From the NCBI GenBank assembly GCA_017509255.1, contig JAFWQA010000001.1, positions 124,001-188,000 on the forward strand: a stretch of 64,000 nucleotides of DNA, read 5' to 3'. Under the pieces are notes generated by a model that saw only the letters and a list, made by a program, of their open reading frames with translations, ran no database searches and was not told where the DNA came from. Source of the DNA: Clostridia bacterium. Lineage in GTDB: Bacteria; Bacillota; Clostridia; Christensenellales; Aristaeellaceae. Shown here one piece after another: positions 35,377 to 45,868 of this stretch. Positions within the stretch are counted from its first letter, which is position 1. The number at the start of each line of letters is the position of its first letter. The position numbers were made by a program, and so were the translations under genes.

Positions 35377-36711
35377 ATGCGCTTTGACGGAAGGCAGCCG
35401 GATGAGAAACGTCCGGTGAGCATTGAGCCTGATTTTGTACACACCGCCTACGGCAGCTGCCTGATCGCGACAGGGAATACGCGCGTCATCTGCACGGCCA
35501 GCGTTGAGGAAACGGTTCCCCCTTTCCTGAAGGGAAAGGGACAGGGCTGGGTGACGGCAGAGTATGCGATGCTGCCCGCCTCCACGACCGAAAGAAAGAA
35601 GCGGGACGGCATCAAGAAGGACGGGCGGGGAGTGGAAATCCAGCGCCTGATCGGCCGGTCGCTCCGCCAAGCTGTTGATATGAAAGCCCTGGGGGAAAGA
35701 ACGATCACGCTGGACTGTGACGTGCTGGAGGCGGACGGCGGAACGAGGACCGCGTCCATCACCGGCGCGATGGTGGCCCTGACCTGCGCGGTGGAACGGC
35801 TGATCCGAGAGGGAAAGCTGATCGCCTCCCCGATCCGGCACCAGATCGCCGCCGTCAGCTGCGGCATCGTGGAGGACGTGCCCTGCCTGGATCTCTGCTA
35901 CCGGGAAGACAGCGGCGCGCAGGTGGATATGAACTTTGTCATGAATGAGAAGGGAGATTTTATCGAGCTTCAGGGAACCGGAGAGGGCCGCGCGTTTACA
36001 CCCGACGAGCTGAGCATCCTGATGACCTACGGCAGAAAAGGAACGCGGGAATTGATGGAGGAACAGCGGAGAGCGCTGGGTGAGAGAGCCCTTCTGATCG
36101 ATCCGAAGCCTGTGCTGGTGGCTGCCACCGGCAACGAGCACAAACTGAAGGAACTGAAAGAGATCTTCCGGGATTACTATACGATCGTTCCGATGACCGC
36201 GGCGGGCTTCTACGGCCCCATTGAGGAAACGGCGGCAACCTTTGCGGGCAACGCGCTGATCAAGGCGGAGGCGGTGTGCGCCGCGACCGGACTGCCGGCG
36301 ATCGCGGATGACAGCGGGCTGTCGGTGGACATCCTGGACGGGGAGCCGGGTGTATACTCGGCTCGGTATGCCGGAGAGCATGGAGACGACGAAGCGAACA
36401 ACGATCTGCTCCTGTCCCGGATGAAGGGAAAGGAAGACCGGCGGGCGCAGTTTATCTGCGCGCTGGCGCTGAAGCTGCCGGGAGAGGAACCGATCATCAC
36501 GGAGGGAAGCTGTCCGGGAACGATCCTTTATGAGCGCCGCGGAACGGGCGGCTTCGGCTACGATCCGCTTTTCCTGTATGAGCCGCTGAACAAGACCTTC
36601 GCCCAGCTGAACGAGCAGGAAAAGAATGAAGTGAGCCACCGCGCGAGGGCATGCGAGGCAATGAAGGAAAAAATGCGGGAGCTGGAGCAGAAAAAAGACA
36701 GAAATGCATGA
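35377..36711 (+). CDS. Fused ribonuclease PH / XTP-dITP diphosphatase
   Basis: 444 residues. Residues 1-240 are RNase PH, which trims tRNA 3' ends by phosphorolysis (MRFDGRQPDEKRPV, GKGQGWVTAEYAMLPAST, LDCDVLEADGGTRTASITGA, LQGTGEGRAF). From about 245 a complete RdgB/HAM1 domain follows (VLVAATGNEHKLKEL, ADDSGLSVDILDGEPGVYSARYAG, GFGYDPLF), which removes deaminated purine NTPs from the nucleotide pool. The two genes are neighbours in many Firmicutes; here there is one continuous frame with a short linker. ATG 35377 has GGGAGGAAAG upstream. Confidence 0.92.
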   Translation: MRFDGRQPDEKRPVSIEPDFVHTAYGSCLIATGNTRVICTASVEETVPPFLKGKGQGWVTAEYAMLPASTTERKKRDGIKKDGRGVEIQRLIGRSLRQAVDMKALGERTITLDCDVLEADGGTRTASITGAMVALTCAVERLIREGKLIASPIRHQIAAVSCGIVEDVPCLDLCYREDSGAQVDMNFVMNEKGDFIELQGTGEGRAFTPDELSILMTYGRKGTRELMEEQRRALGERALLIDPKPVLVAATGNEHKLKELKEIFRDYYTIVPMTAAGFYGPIEETAATFAGNALIKAEAVCAATGLPAIADDSGLSVDILDGEPGVYSARYAGEHGDDEANNDLLLSRMKGKEDRRAQFICALALKLPGEEPIITEGSCPGTILYERRGTGGFGYDPLFLYEPLNKTFAQLNEQEKNEVSHRARACEAMKEKMRELEQKKDRNA

Positions 36712-36730
36712 CTTCAAGCGGCCGCAAACC

Positions 36731-36759
36731 TTGACGAATCAAGGCTGAACGTGTAAAAT
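36731..36759 (+). promoter_or_regulatory. Promoter for the HerA-like gene
   Basis: TTGACG (36731-36736), 17-base spacer, TAAAAT (36754-36759), 31 bases before the start codon. Confidence 0.72.
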
Positions 36760-36790
36760 AATCGACAGAGACAAACAGGGAGGATAAAAA

Positions 36791-38047
36791 ATGCTTCACG
36801 AGGGCAAAATCTGGGTCGGTTCCGGTGTGAACGGACCGGTTTACCTGCTTCCGTCCATGGCAAACCGTCACGGGCTGATCGCCGGTGCCACCGGTACGGG
36901 GAAAACCGTTACGCTGAAGGTGCTGGCCGAAAGCTTCTCGGATCTGGGCGTTTCCGTCTTCCTGAGCGATATCAAGAGCGACCTGAGCGGCATGGTAAGG
37001 CCGGGCACCATGAACGAAAGCCTTGAAAAAAGGCTGAAAAGGTGCGGCGTTCTGGAGGAGGACGGGTCAGGGACATTTGATTTCAAATCCTATCCGACCG
37101 TTTTCTGGGATGTCTACGGTGAGCAGGGGCTGCCGATCCGCACCACGGTGCGCGGCATGGGGCCGATGCTGCTCAGCCGCATGCTCGGGCTGAACGAAAC
37201 TCAGACGGGCGTGATGAACATTGCTTTCCGGGTGGCCAATGATTACAACTTCCGCCTGGATGATATCATGGATCTGAAATGCCTGATCGCATATGTCGGC
37301 GAGCACGCCAAGGATTACACGATCAATTACGGCAATGTTTCCGTAGCGAGTATCGGAGCCATTCAGCGGAGCGTGGCCATGCTGGAGGATCAGGGCGGGG
37401 ACGTCTTCTTCAGCAACAGAAAACTCGACATCAGCAAATGGATCGCGCGCGACGAGCACAACAAGGGCTACATCAATATTCTGGCGGCGGACCGGCTCTT
37501 CAACAATCCGCTGATGTATTCCACCTTCCTGCTCTGGATGCTGACCGAGCTGTACAACTATCTGCCCGAGCGCGGGGATGCCGCAGCGCCGCTGATCGTA
37601 TTCTTCTTTGATGAAGCGCATCTGATGTTTGACGACTGCAGCAAGGCGCTGATGGACAAGATCGAGCAGATCGTCCGCCTGATTCGTTCCAAGGGCGTCG
37701 GCGTTTACTTCATTACACAGAATCCCACGGATATTCCCATGGATATTCTCGGCCAGCTGGGCAACCGGGTCCAGCACGCGCTGAGAGCCTACACGCCGCT
37801 GGATCAGAAAGCTGTCAAGGTGGCTGCGCAGACGTTCCGGACGAATCCGTCCTTTGATACAGAGGAAGCGATTACCACGCTGAAAACAGGGGAGGCCCTG
37901 ATGTCTTTCCTGGATGAGCACGGTGCTCCGAACGTGGTGGAGCGGGCCACCGTTCTTCCCCCGCAAAGCCATATGGGACCGATCAGCGCAGAGGATCGGA
38001 ACCGGGCGATCGAAAACAGCCCCATGTGGCGGTTCCTTGATCGCTGA
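36791..38047 (+). CDS. HerA/YjgR-type (DUF853) ATPase, N-terminal part
   Basis: 418 residues. A P-loop ATPase of the HerA-FtsK type: Walker A GATGTGKT (32-39), Walker B FFFDEAHL (271-278), and the late FITQNPTDIP and LGNRVQHALRAYTP blocks characteristic of E. coli YjgR-like proteins. Family members of about 500 residues continue into a coiled-coil tail beginning RESAYE and ending in a Gly-rich LGSLFGGK-type helix. This frame stops after RFLDR, exactly before that tail, and the tail appears to be encoded by the next gene. The biological function of the DUF853 branch is not established. Confidence 0.85.
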   Translation: MLHEGKIWVGSGVNGPVYLLPSMANRHGLIAGATGTGKTVTLKVLAESFSDLGVSVFLSDIKSDLSGMVRPGTMNESLEKRLKRCGVLEEDGSGTFDFKSYPTVFWDVYGEQGLPIRTTVRGMGPMLLSRMLGLNETQTGVMNIAFRVANDYNFRLDDIMDLKCLIAYVGEHAKDYTINYGNVSVASIGAIQRSVAMLEDQGGDVFFSNRKLDISKWIARDEHNKGYINILAADRLFNNPLMYSTFLLWMLTELYNYLPERGDAAAPLIVFFFDEAHLMFDDCSKALMDKIEQIVRLIRSKGVGVYFITQNPTDIPMDILGQLGNRVQHALRAYTPLDQKAVKVAAQTFRTNPSFDTEEAITTLKTGEALMSFLDEHGAPNVVERATVLPPQSHMGPISAEDRNRAIENSPMWRFLDR

Positions 38048-38052
38048 TACCC

Positions 38053-38100
38053 TGACAAAAGCGTCTGCGGAAGGCTGATCTCAGCCTGATGCTTCTGTCA
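38053..38100. repeat. 48-bp palindromic element between the HerA-like halves
   Basis: The left arm (38053-38078) and right arm (38081-38100) pair as TGACA, AAGC, TC, then AGGCTGA/TCAGCCT around a 2-base centre, with a 6-base bulge in the left arm. There is no T tract after it, so it is not a standard terminator. Confidence 0.7.
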
Positions 38101-38143
38101 ATCCTCAACGACCCCTTCGCCGGTGCGGGAGAGCGCCGAGCAG

Positions 38144-38794
38144 ATGATGATGAGCACATTCAAGGTTTATGATCCCACCACCGGCCAGTACGTCGAACAG
38201 GAAGTGGCCGGAATGACTCCCGTGGAGCAGGCTCCCGCGGCTCAGCCTGCAGCAGTTCAGCCGGAAGCGGTTCCTCAGCAGCCTGTTGTCGTGATGCCGC
38301 AGCCCGCTGCTCCCGTTGTGCCGCAGCCCGTTGTGCCGCAGCCCGCGCCCGTTGTACAGCAGCCCGCGCCCGTCGCGCAGGCGGTTCCCACCATTCAGGT
38401 GCAGCCGGTAGTGCAGCAGATGCCCGTTATGGTCCAGGATCCCGTGACCGGTCAGTATGTTCAGCAGATGGTGAACATGCAGCAGGATCCCACTTCCGGA
38501 AACTGGGTCCCGGTGCAGACCCCCGTAGACCCCAAGGTGCTTGAAGAGCAGAGAAAGGCTGCCGAGAAGGCCGCCAAAGAAGCTGCCAGGGCTGCCAAAG
38601 AGCGGGAAGCAGCGGAACGCCGCGAGAGGATCGACGCCCTGCGTGAAGAATCTGCCGAGCGTGCCCGGAGAAACGACTCCGTTGCCGGCCGGATCAAGAA
38701 CACGGCGATCAGCAGCGCGACCCGCCAGGTGACGTCTTCCATCACCAAGAGCATCATGAAGGCGATTACGGGCCTCTTCAGCGGAAAGAAATAA
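38144..38794 (+). CDS. HerA/YjgR-type C-terminal tail protein (probable split gene)
   Basis: 216 residues from ATG 38144 (GGGAG 10 bases upstream); ATGs at 38147 and 38150 are alternatives and the frame is open back to 38090. Translation of the open frame upstream gives RESAEQMM directly before the start, like the RESAYE that follows the ATPase core in YjgR proteins. The protein has a Pro/Gln/Val-rich linker with two copies of a D-P-x-T-G-Q-Y-V motif, a charged Ala/Lys/Glu coiled coil (about 130-175), and an end ATRQVTSSITKSIMKAITGL like the family tail. Either it is a naturally split subunit or the remnant of a disrupted single gene. Confidence 0.65.
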   Translation: MMMSTFKVYDPTTGQYVEQEVAGMTPVEQAPAAQPAAVQPEAVPQQPVVVMPQPAAPVVPQPVVPQPAPVVQQPAPVAQAVPTIQVQPVVQQMPVMVQDPVTGQYVQQMVNMQQDPTSGNWVPVQTPVDPKVLEEQRKAAEKAAKEAARAAKEREAAERRERIDALREESAERARRNDSVAGRIKNTAISSATRQVTSSITKSIMKAITGLFSGKK

Positions 38795-38821
38795 TCCGCT
38801 GACAGAGCAAATCCGGATCCG

Positions 38822-38847
38822 ACAGCCGGAACACCCGTTCCGGCTGT
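38822..38847 (+). terminator. Stem-loop before mscL
   Basis: 11-bp perfect arms (38822-38832, 38837-38847) with a 4-base loop. The next bases are A-rich, with seven T only after 14 bases, so termination is uncertain. Confidence 0.4.
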
Positions 38848-38890
38848 GAAAAAAGGACCATGTTTTTTTGGAGAAAGGAAGGGAATCAAA

Positions 38891-39298
38891 ATGAAAAAGT
38901 TCTTCAAGGAATTCAAAGAGTTCGCAATGCGCGGAAACGTCATTGACATGGCTGTCGGTATTATCATCGGTGCCGCATTCAAGGCTATTGTTGATTCTCT
39001 GATTGCCAACTTCATTCAGCCGCTGCTGAACTGGATCCTGCCCGCTCCCGCTGAAGCGGCTGACGGCGCCTGGGCCATCGGTCCGGCATGCGCTTCCTTT
39101 ATCGGCACGATCATCAGCTTTATTCTGACGGCTTTTGTGCTGTTCCTGATCATCAAAGCCATGAATGCTGCCAAGAATGCCAAGAAAAAGGAAGAAGCTC
39201 CCGCGGAACCCACCACCAAGAAGTGCCCCTTCTGCCTGAGCGAGATCGATATCAGCGCAACCCGCTGCCCGCACTGCACCAGCGAGCTCAAGGAATAA
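38891..39298 (+). CDS. mscL: Large-conductance mechanosensitive channel with zinc-ribbon tail
   Basis: 135 residues from ATG 38891 (GGAGAAAGGAAGGG upstream). The N-terminal helix and first membrane segment read EFAMRGNVIDMAVGIIIGAAFKAIVDSL, the MscL signature; the second segment is at about 72-95. It opens under membrane tension to release solutes. After the usual cytoplasmic helix there is a zinc-ribbon-like tail, CPFC and CPHC (about 112-130), which E. coli MscL lacks. Confidence 0.93.
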   Translation: MKKFFKEFKEFAMRGNVIDMAVGIIIGAAFKAIVDSLIANFIQPLLNWILPAPAEAADGAWAIGPACASFIGTIISFILTAFVLFLIIKAMNAAKNAKKKEEAPAEPTTKKCPFCLSEIDISATRCPHCTSELKE

Positions 39299-39311
39299 TT
39301 TCCGGCTCAAG

Positions 39312-39342
39312 AAAAAGGCCTGTCCGATTGGACAGGCCTTTT
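39312..39342. terminator. Bidirectional terminator between mscL and metK
   Basis: 13-bp perfect stem (39313-39325 with 39330-39342), GATT loop, A run on the left and T run on the right. Confidence 0.92.
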
Positions 39343-39360
39343 ATCGTGCGGAAACAGGGG

Positions 39361-40533
<1,173 letters not shown>

Positions 40534-40578
40534 TTGATGCTCCTTTACGGTCGGATAGTAAACAAAGAAGCAATTGAG

Positions 40579-40614
40579 AAAAGAAAACCGCCCGGCATGC
40601 ACACAGCCAGGCGG
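40579..40614 (-). terminator. Riboswitch-linked terminator of metK
   Basis: Minus-strand hairpin with arms at 40607-40614 and 40588-40595 (one wobble), then TTTTCTTTTC. It lies between the S-box aptamer and the metK ribosome site, as expected for transcriptional control. Confidence 0.8.
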
Positions 40615-40632
40615 GACGATCCAAAGGACGTT

Positions 40633-40749
40633 CCTTATCTGTCAGCGTTCTCCTGTCGGAGGTGTGCCCGCTGCGGGATTTGGCACCTTGCTATAAAGGC
40701 CGGTTGCCGTGACTTCATCGGGCCCATCCCTCCGTCACTCGTGATAAGG
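40633..40749 (-). promoter_or_regulatory. SAM-I (S-box) riboswitch aptamer
   Basis: On the minus strand the P1 strands are CTTATC and GATAAG at the two ends. Between them are the S-box landmarks in order: GGAGGGA, GGGCCCGATGAAG, CGGCAACC, then AAGGTGCCAAATCCCGC. These match the SAM-I consensus core closely. The terminator at 40579-40614 completes an OFF switch for metK. Confidence 0.94.
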
Positions 40750-40767
40750 TATTCAATTGCGGGAGAT

Positions 40768-40796
40768 AGAATATATCAGTTTCCGGGAAATGTCAA
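40768..40796 (-). promoter_or_regulatory. Promoter for the metK riboswitch transcript
   Basis: TTGACA (40791-40796), 17-base spacer, TATTCT (40768-40773), just upstream of the aptamer and separate from the ABC operon promoter. Confidence 0.75.
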
Positions 40797-40822
40797 TAGG
40801 CCTGCTGCTTCCGGGCAACGCT

Positions 40823-41761
40823 TTACCTGCTGCCCTGGTCGTACGGGATGCCTTCCGCTTTGGGAGCGGCGGAATTCTTGGAGAAAAGGATCAGTACGAT
40901 CAGGGAAATGATATAGGGCATCATATTGTAGACGGTTCCGGGAAGGTTCAGCTGATTCAGGATATCAAAGCCGGTATATACGTTGCTCAGGCTGCGGAAG
41001 AAACCGAAGAGCAGCGCCGCCAGCGCGATCCGGAAGGGTTTCCAGCCGCCGAAGATCATAACGGCCAGAGCCAGGAAACCGAAGCCGGCTACGCCGTTTT
41101 CAAATTTCCATTCGGATACGCCCGCTGTAATGTAGGCCAGGCCGCCGAGACCGCCCAGAAGGCCGGAAGTCATGACACCGGCATAGCGCATTTTATATAC
41201 ATTGATACCGACGGACGCGGCTGCCTGCGGGTGCTCGCCGCAGGCCTGCAGACGAAGGCCGAATCTTGTTTTGTACAGCACTGTATAAGCCAGGATCAGC
41301 AGCACCAGGGTCAGTGGCATCAGCCAGCTGAATTCCAGATTGTCAAACATCAGGAACGCTTTCCGCTCGTTCACGTACTGAATGGTTGCGGAAGGATTGT
41401 CCGGGTTCGCGGCGGTATTCAGGGCTTTCACGATGACCGTTGCGGCGGCGGTACCCAGAAGGTTCATGGCAGTACCCACCAGCGTCTGGTCTGCCTTGAA
41501 ATTGACGGCAGCCACTGCCAGCAGCAGGGAGTAAATCATGCCTGCCAGCATGGCGGCGCATACGCACAGACATACAATCACCACAGCGGAGGTACCGCCC
41601 GGCAGATAGCGCATCACCAGCGCGCCGCCCAGGGCGCCGAAAACCATGATGCCTTCCAGGCCGATGTTGATGACGCCGGAATGCTCCGAGAAACAGCCGC
41701 CCAATGCCACCAGAAGAAGGACGGACGCGAACAGAAGCGTATACTGGATCAGAAGAATCAT
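40823..41761 (-). CDS. Nucleoside-type ABC transporter permease (second subunit)
   Basis: 312 residues with about eight membrane helices. It belongs to the RbsC/BPD_transp_2 permeases, with the EGIMVFGALGGAL and SGLLGGLGGLAYI segments typical of the BMP-linked nucleoside importers (NupQ/YufQ type). It overlaps the first permease by 4 bases, so the two are coupled and should form a heterodimer. Confidence 0.9.
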   Translation of the reverse strand: MILLIQYTLLFASVLLLVALGGCFSEHSGVINIGLEGIMVFGALGGALVMRYLPGGTSAVVIVCLCVCAAMLAGMIYSLLLAVAAVNFKADQTLVGTAMNLLGTAAATVIVKALNTAANPDNPSATIQYVNERKAFLMFDNLEFSWLMPLTLVLLILAYTVLYKTRFGLRLQACGEHPQAAASVGINVYKMRYAGVMTSGLLGGLGGLAYITAGVSEWKFENGVAGFGFLALAVMIFGGWKPFRIALAALLFGFFRSLSNVYTGFDILNQLNLPGTVYNMMPYIISLIVLILFSKNSAAPKAEGIPYDQGSR

Positions 41762-42864
41762 TTGATATTCCCTCCCTTCACCTTTTCATGGCGTTTCGGG
41801 CGGTTCATGATTTGCCTGAAGAAGAGCACGAACGCGCACATATAGATGATCACCGAGGAGATCAGGCCGGCGATTTCCGAAGGATAGGTTTTTTCCATGA
41901 AGGACCCGCCGTCCGTAATATGCTGGATAAAGAAGGAAGAGAAAACAGCCCCGATCGGGTGCAGCCCGCCCAGGAAGGCCGCCGCGATGCCGTTGAAGCC
42001 CATGGCCGGAACGGCGGTGACGGTGGAGGGCCATTTGATCATGTCCGTCAGGTAGAACATGCCGGCACCCATGCCGGCAAGGGCGCCGGCGATCGCCATC
42101 GTCAGTACGATGTTGAACCGGTCCCTCATGCCGCAGTACTTGGCGGCGTTCTTGTTCAGCCCGGTGGCTTTCAGCTCGTAGCCGAGACGGGTCTTGGACA
42201 GCAGCACCCATACCGCCACGGCAACAAGGATCGCGAGCGGGATGGCCAGCGTCACGTACTGATGGTTGTTCAGCAGGGATTCCAGTCCCAGGGACGGAAG
42301 CACTGCTGAAGGATAAAACTTCTTCAGGGACCAGGTCTCGCTCATGGTGATGTCCATGTACGGAGCCAGAAGCGTATTCACCAGATAAAGGCTGATCCAG
42401 TTCAGCATGATGCAGGAGATCACTTCATTCACGTTGCGGTATGCTTTCAGGATACCGGAAAGGGCACCCAGAAGAGCGCCGGCCAGCGTTCCGGCGATCA
42501 GGCTGACCCACCAGGGCATCTGCAGCCCGATGGCAAAGTACAGGCCAACACCTACGCCTGCCACATACTGACCTGCAGCGCCGATGTTGAACAGGCCTAC
42601 CTTATAGGCAAAGAGTACGCTCAGGCTGCACATCAGCAGCGGAGCCGTCTTGGCCAGAGTATTGCCGAAGTTCTTGATCTGCCCTCTCGCGGAGCTGAAG
42701 GACCAGAAGTTCCTCATGATCGTGGACATCGCGTTCCAGGCACCGGAGGGGTTGATGATCAGCAGCACAATGAAGCCTACCAGCAGTCCCAGCAGAATAC
42801 ACAGCAGGGATGCGATCAGGGTCTGCACTGCCGGCTTCTTCAGAAATGAGATTTTCTTTTCCAT
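41758..42864 (-). CDS. Nucleoside-type ABC transporter permease (first subunit)
   Basis: 368 residues, longer than its partner because of an extra N-terminal helix and an extracellular loop. Family segments include FNIGAAGQYVAGVGVGLYFA and ALAGMGAGMFYLTD, matching NupP/YufP-like permeases. It starts 3 bases after the ATPase gene ends. Confidence 0.9.
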   Translation of the reverse strand: MEKKISFLKKPAVQTLIASLLCILLGLLVGFIVLLIINPSGAWNAMSTIMRNFWSFSSARGQIKNFGNTLAKTAPLLMCSLSVLFAYKVGLFNIGAAGQYVAGVGVGLYFAIGLQMPWWVSLIAGTLAGALLGALSGILKAYRNVNEVISCIMLNWISLYLVNTLLAPYMDITMSETWSLKKFYPSAVLPSLGLESLLNNHQYVTLAIPLAILVAVAVWVLLSKTRLGYELKATGLNKNAAKYCGMRDRFNIVLTMAIAGALAGMGAGMFYLTDMIKWPSTVTAVPAMGFNGIAAAFLGGLHPIGAVFSSFFIQHITDGGSFMEKTYPSEIAGLISSVIIYMCAFVLFFRQIMNRPKRHEKVKGGNIK

Positions 42865-42867
42865 GAA

Positions 42868-44424
<1,557 letters not shown>

Positions 44425-44468
44425 CCTGCCATTCCTCCTTTACCGAATTTATCCCTGTAACAATGAAC

Positions 44469-44491
44469 CGATGATCATAAGCAGATCATCG
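44469..44491. repeat. Inverted repeat before the ABC ATPase gene
   Basis: 8-bp perfect arms (CGATGATC/GATCATCG) with a 7-base loop, in the leader between the binding-protein and ATPase genes. Confidence 0.45.
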
Positions 44492-44524
44492 TTATTCATG
44501 AACGCCCCGAAAGAAAGCCCTCTA

Positions 44525-44593
44525 TTCTGACAAAAGCTCCCGCTATATCAACAGGAGCTCTTGTCAGAATCCGGGGACGGAACCCGCCCCCGG
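44525..44593 (-). terminator. Tandem hairpins between BMP and ATPase genes
   Basis: Two adjacent stems: 44571-44593 (GC-rich, imperfect) and 44525-44540 with 44554-44569 (16 bp, one mismatch). Neither has a strong T tract on the minus strand, so partial termination or mRNA 3'-end protection is more likely; this would give more binding protein than ATPase. Confidence 0.55.
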
Positions 44594-44608
44594 AAAAAGG
44601 ATCTGTGA

Positions 44609-45703
44609 TTACTTTACGTTGCCCAGGTCATTGACGGCAACCTTCACTTCGGGCATCGCGTCAATGGCGTTGGAAACGGTCACTTCACCGGCGAACATCT
44701 TGGCAACCAGCGCCTTGTAGTCATCCTCGGTGAAGCCGTCCGCCCACTGGGTGGAAGGAGCGATCTGGACGTAGTTGGCATCCGGATCCTCACCGACCAG
44801 GCCCAGGGTCTCCACTTTGCCGCCGAAGTTGGCGAAGTTTCCGGCCTTGGTTTCGGTCAGCAGAGTCTTCACGGTGGCAGCCAGGCCCTTCATCGCAGAG
44901 GTCACGGTCATGCCTGCGCCGTAATCGCCGTCGATCGTGGCAGCCTGGTCAACGTCAACGCCGATCACCTTGGCGCCGGCCTTCTGAGCAGCTTCGGCAG
45001 CGCTGGTGTAGATGCCGCCGCCGCAGGCGAACACGACTTCAACACCCTGATTCTGATACCAGTTGTCCATGTAGGCTGTGATGTCGGCATCACCGAAGAA
45101 CTGACCGCCGTACACATACTCAACCTTCACCTGATCCGCGATATTGAGCTCTTCGGCAGCGGCATTGATGCCCTGTACATAGCCGAAGCCGTAGCGGATA
45201 ACCGCGGGAACAGCCATGCCGCCCAGGAAGCCGAGATGCTTGTAGCCCAGCTTCACAGCTGCGTAGCCGGCCATATAGCCGCACAGCTCTTCCTGATAAA
45301 CGGCGCAGTAGACATTGCTGCCCAGCGCGGCGCCGCCCAGGTCACCCTCGCTTACGTCCAGGGCAATGAACTTGATGTCGCTGTACTCTTCCTGAACGGA
45401 TCCGATCGCGGGGCCGAACTTGTAGCCGGGCATCAGGATCACGTTGTAGCCTTCGTCCACAGCCTTGTCGATCTGAGCGATGCGGTCCGCGTCGGTGTCG
45501 GTCGCGGGCTGATAGTAGGTGAAGTCAGAGCCGTTTTCCTCGCACCAGGCTTTTCCGGCTTCGTAGGTGGTCTGGTTGAAGGACTGGTCGGTGATCGTGC
45601 CGACGTCGGTGATCATGGCAACGCGCATGTCTTCAGCGGAGGCCAGAGACATGACGGAAACCGCCATCAGGACAGCCAGAAGAATAGAAACCAATTTTTT
45701 CAT
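44609..45703 (-). CDS. BMP-family nucleoside-binding protein of the ABC importer
   Basis: 364 residues from ATG 45703 (AAAGGAGG upstream). The signal peptide ends LASAED without a Cys, so it looks cleaved by signal peptidase I and is not an ordinary lipoprotein, unlike most BMP proteins of monoderms. The mature part has MITDVGTITDQSFNQ, the BMP ligand-site opening, and VFACGGGIYTSAAEAAQ. Together with the downstream ATPase and permeases it forms a BMP-type importer; nucleosides are the usual ligands, supported by the divergent udk-tdk genes. Confidence 0.9.
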   Translation of the reverse strand: MKKLVSILLAVLMAVSVMSLASAEDMRVAMITDVGTITDQSFNQTTYEAGKAWCEENGSDFTYYQPATDTDADRIAQIDKAVDEGYNVILMPGYKFGPAIGSVQEEYSDIKFIALDVSEGDLGGAALGSNVYCAVYQEELCGYMAGYAAVKLGYKHLGFLGGMAVPAVIRYGFGYVQGINAAAEELNIADQVKVEYVYGGQFFGDADITAYMDNWYQNQGVEVVFACGGGIYTSAAEAAQKAGAKVIGVDVDQAATIDGDYGAGMTVTSAMKGLAATVKTLLTETKAGNFANFGGKVETLGLVGEDPDANYVQIAPSTQWADGFTEDDYKALVAKMFAGEVTVSNAIDAMPEVKVAVNDLGNVK

Positions 45704-45736
45704 AGATATTCCTCCTTTAAAATATAAGCATTGTGC

Positions 45737-45765
45737 CTGTACGGTCATTATAGCAGAAATCCTCT
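45737..45765 (-). promoter_or_regulatory. Promoter for the nucleoside ABC operon
   Basis: Minus strand: TTTTCA (45760-45765), 17-base spacer, extended -10 TGCTATAAT with TATAAT at 45737-45742. Confidence 0.65.
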
Positions 45766-45810
45766 TCTTTGAAAAGGTCATTTTACAGGAAAATGAGGGA
45801 TGCGTCCCGC

Positions 45811-45839
45811 TTGAATCACCGGAACCGGTGTGATAGAAT
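45811..45839 (+). promoter_or_regulatory. Promoter for udk-tdk with a palindrome in its spacer
   Basis: TTGAAT (45811-45816), 17-base spacer, TAGAAT (45834-45839) with TGA extension. CACCGG-AA-CCGGTG (45817-45830) is a perfect palindrome filling most of the spacer, a likely operator. Confidence 0.7.
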
Positions 45840-45868
45840 CAGACCGAAAACACCGGGAGGAAGTTCAT

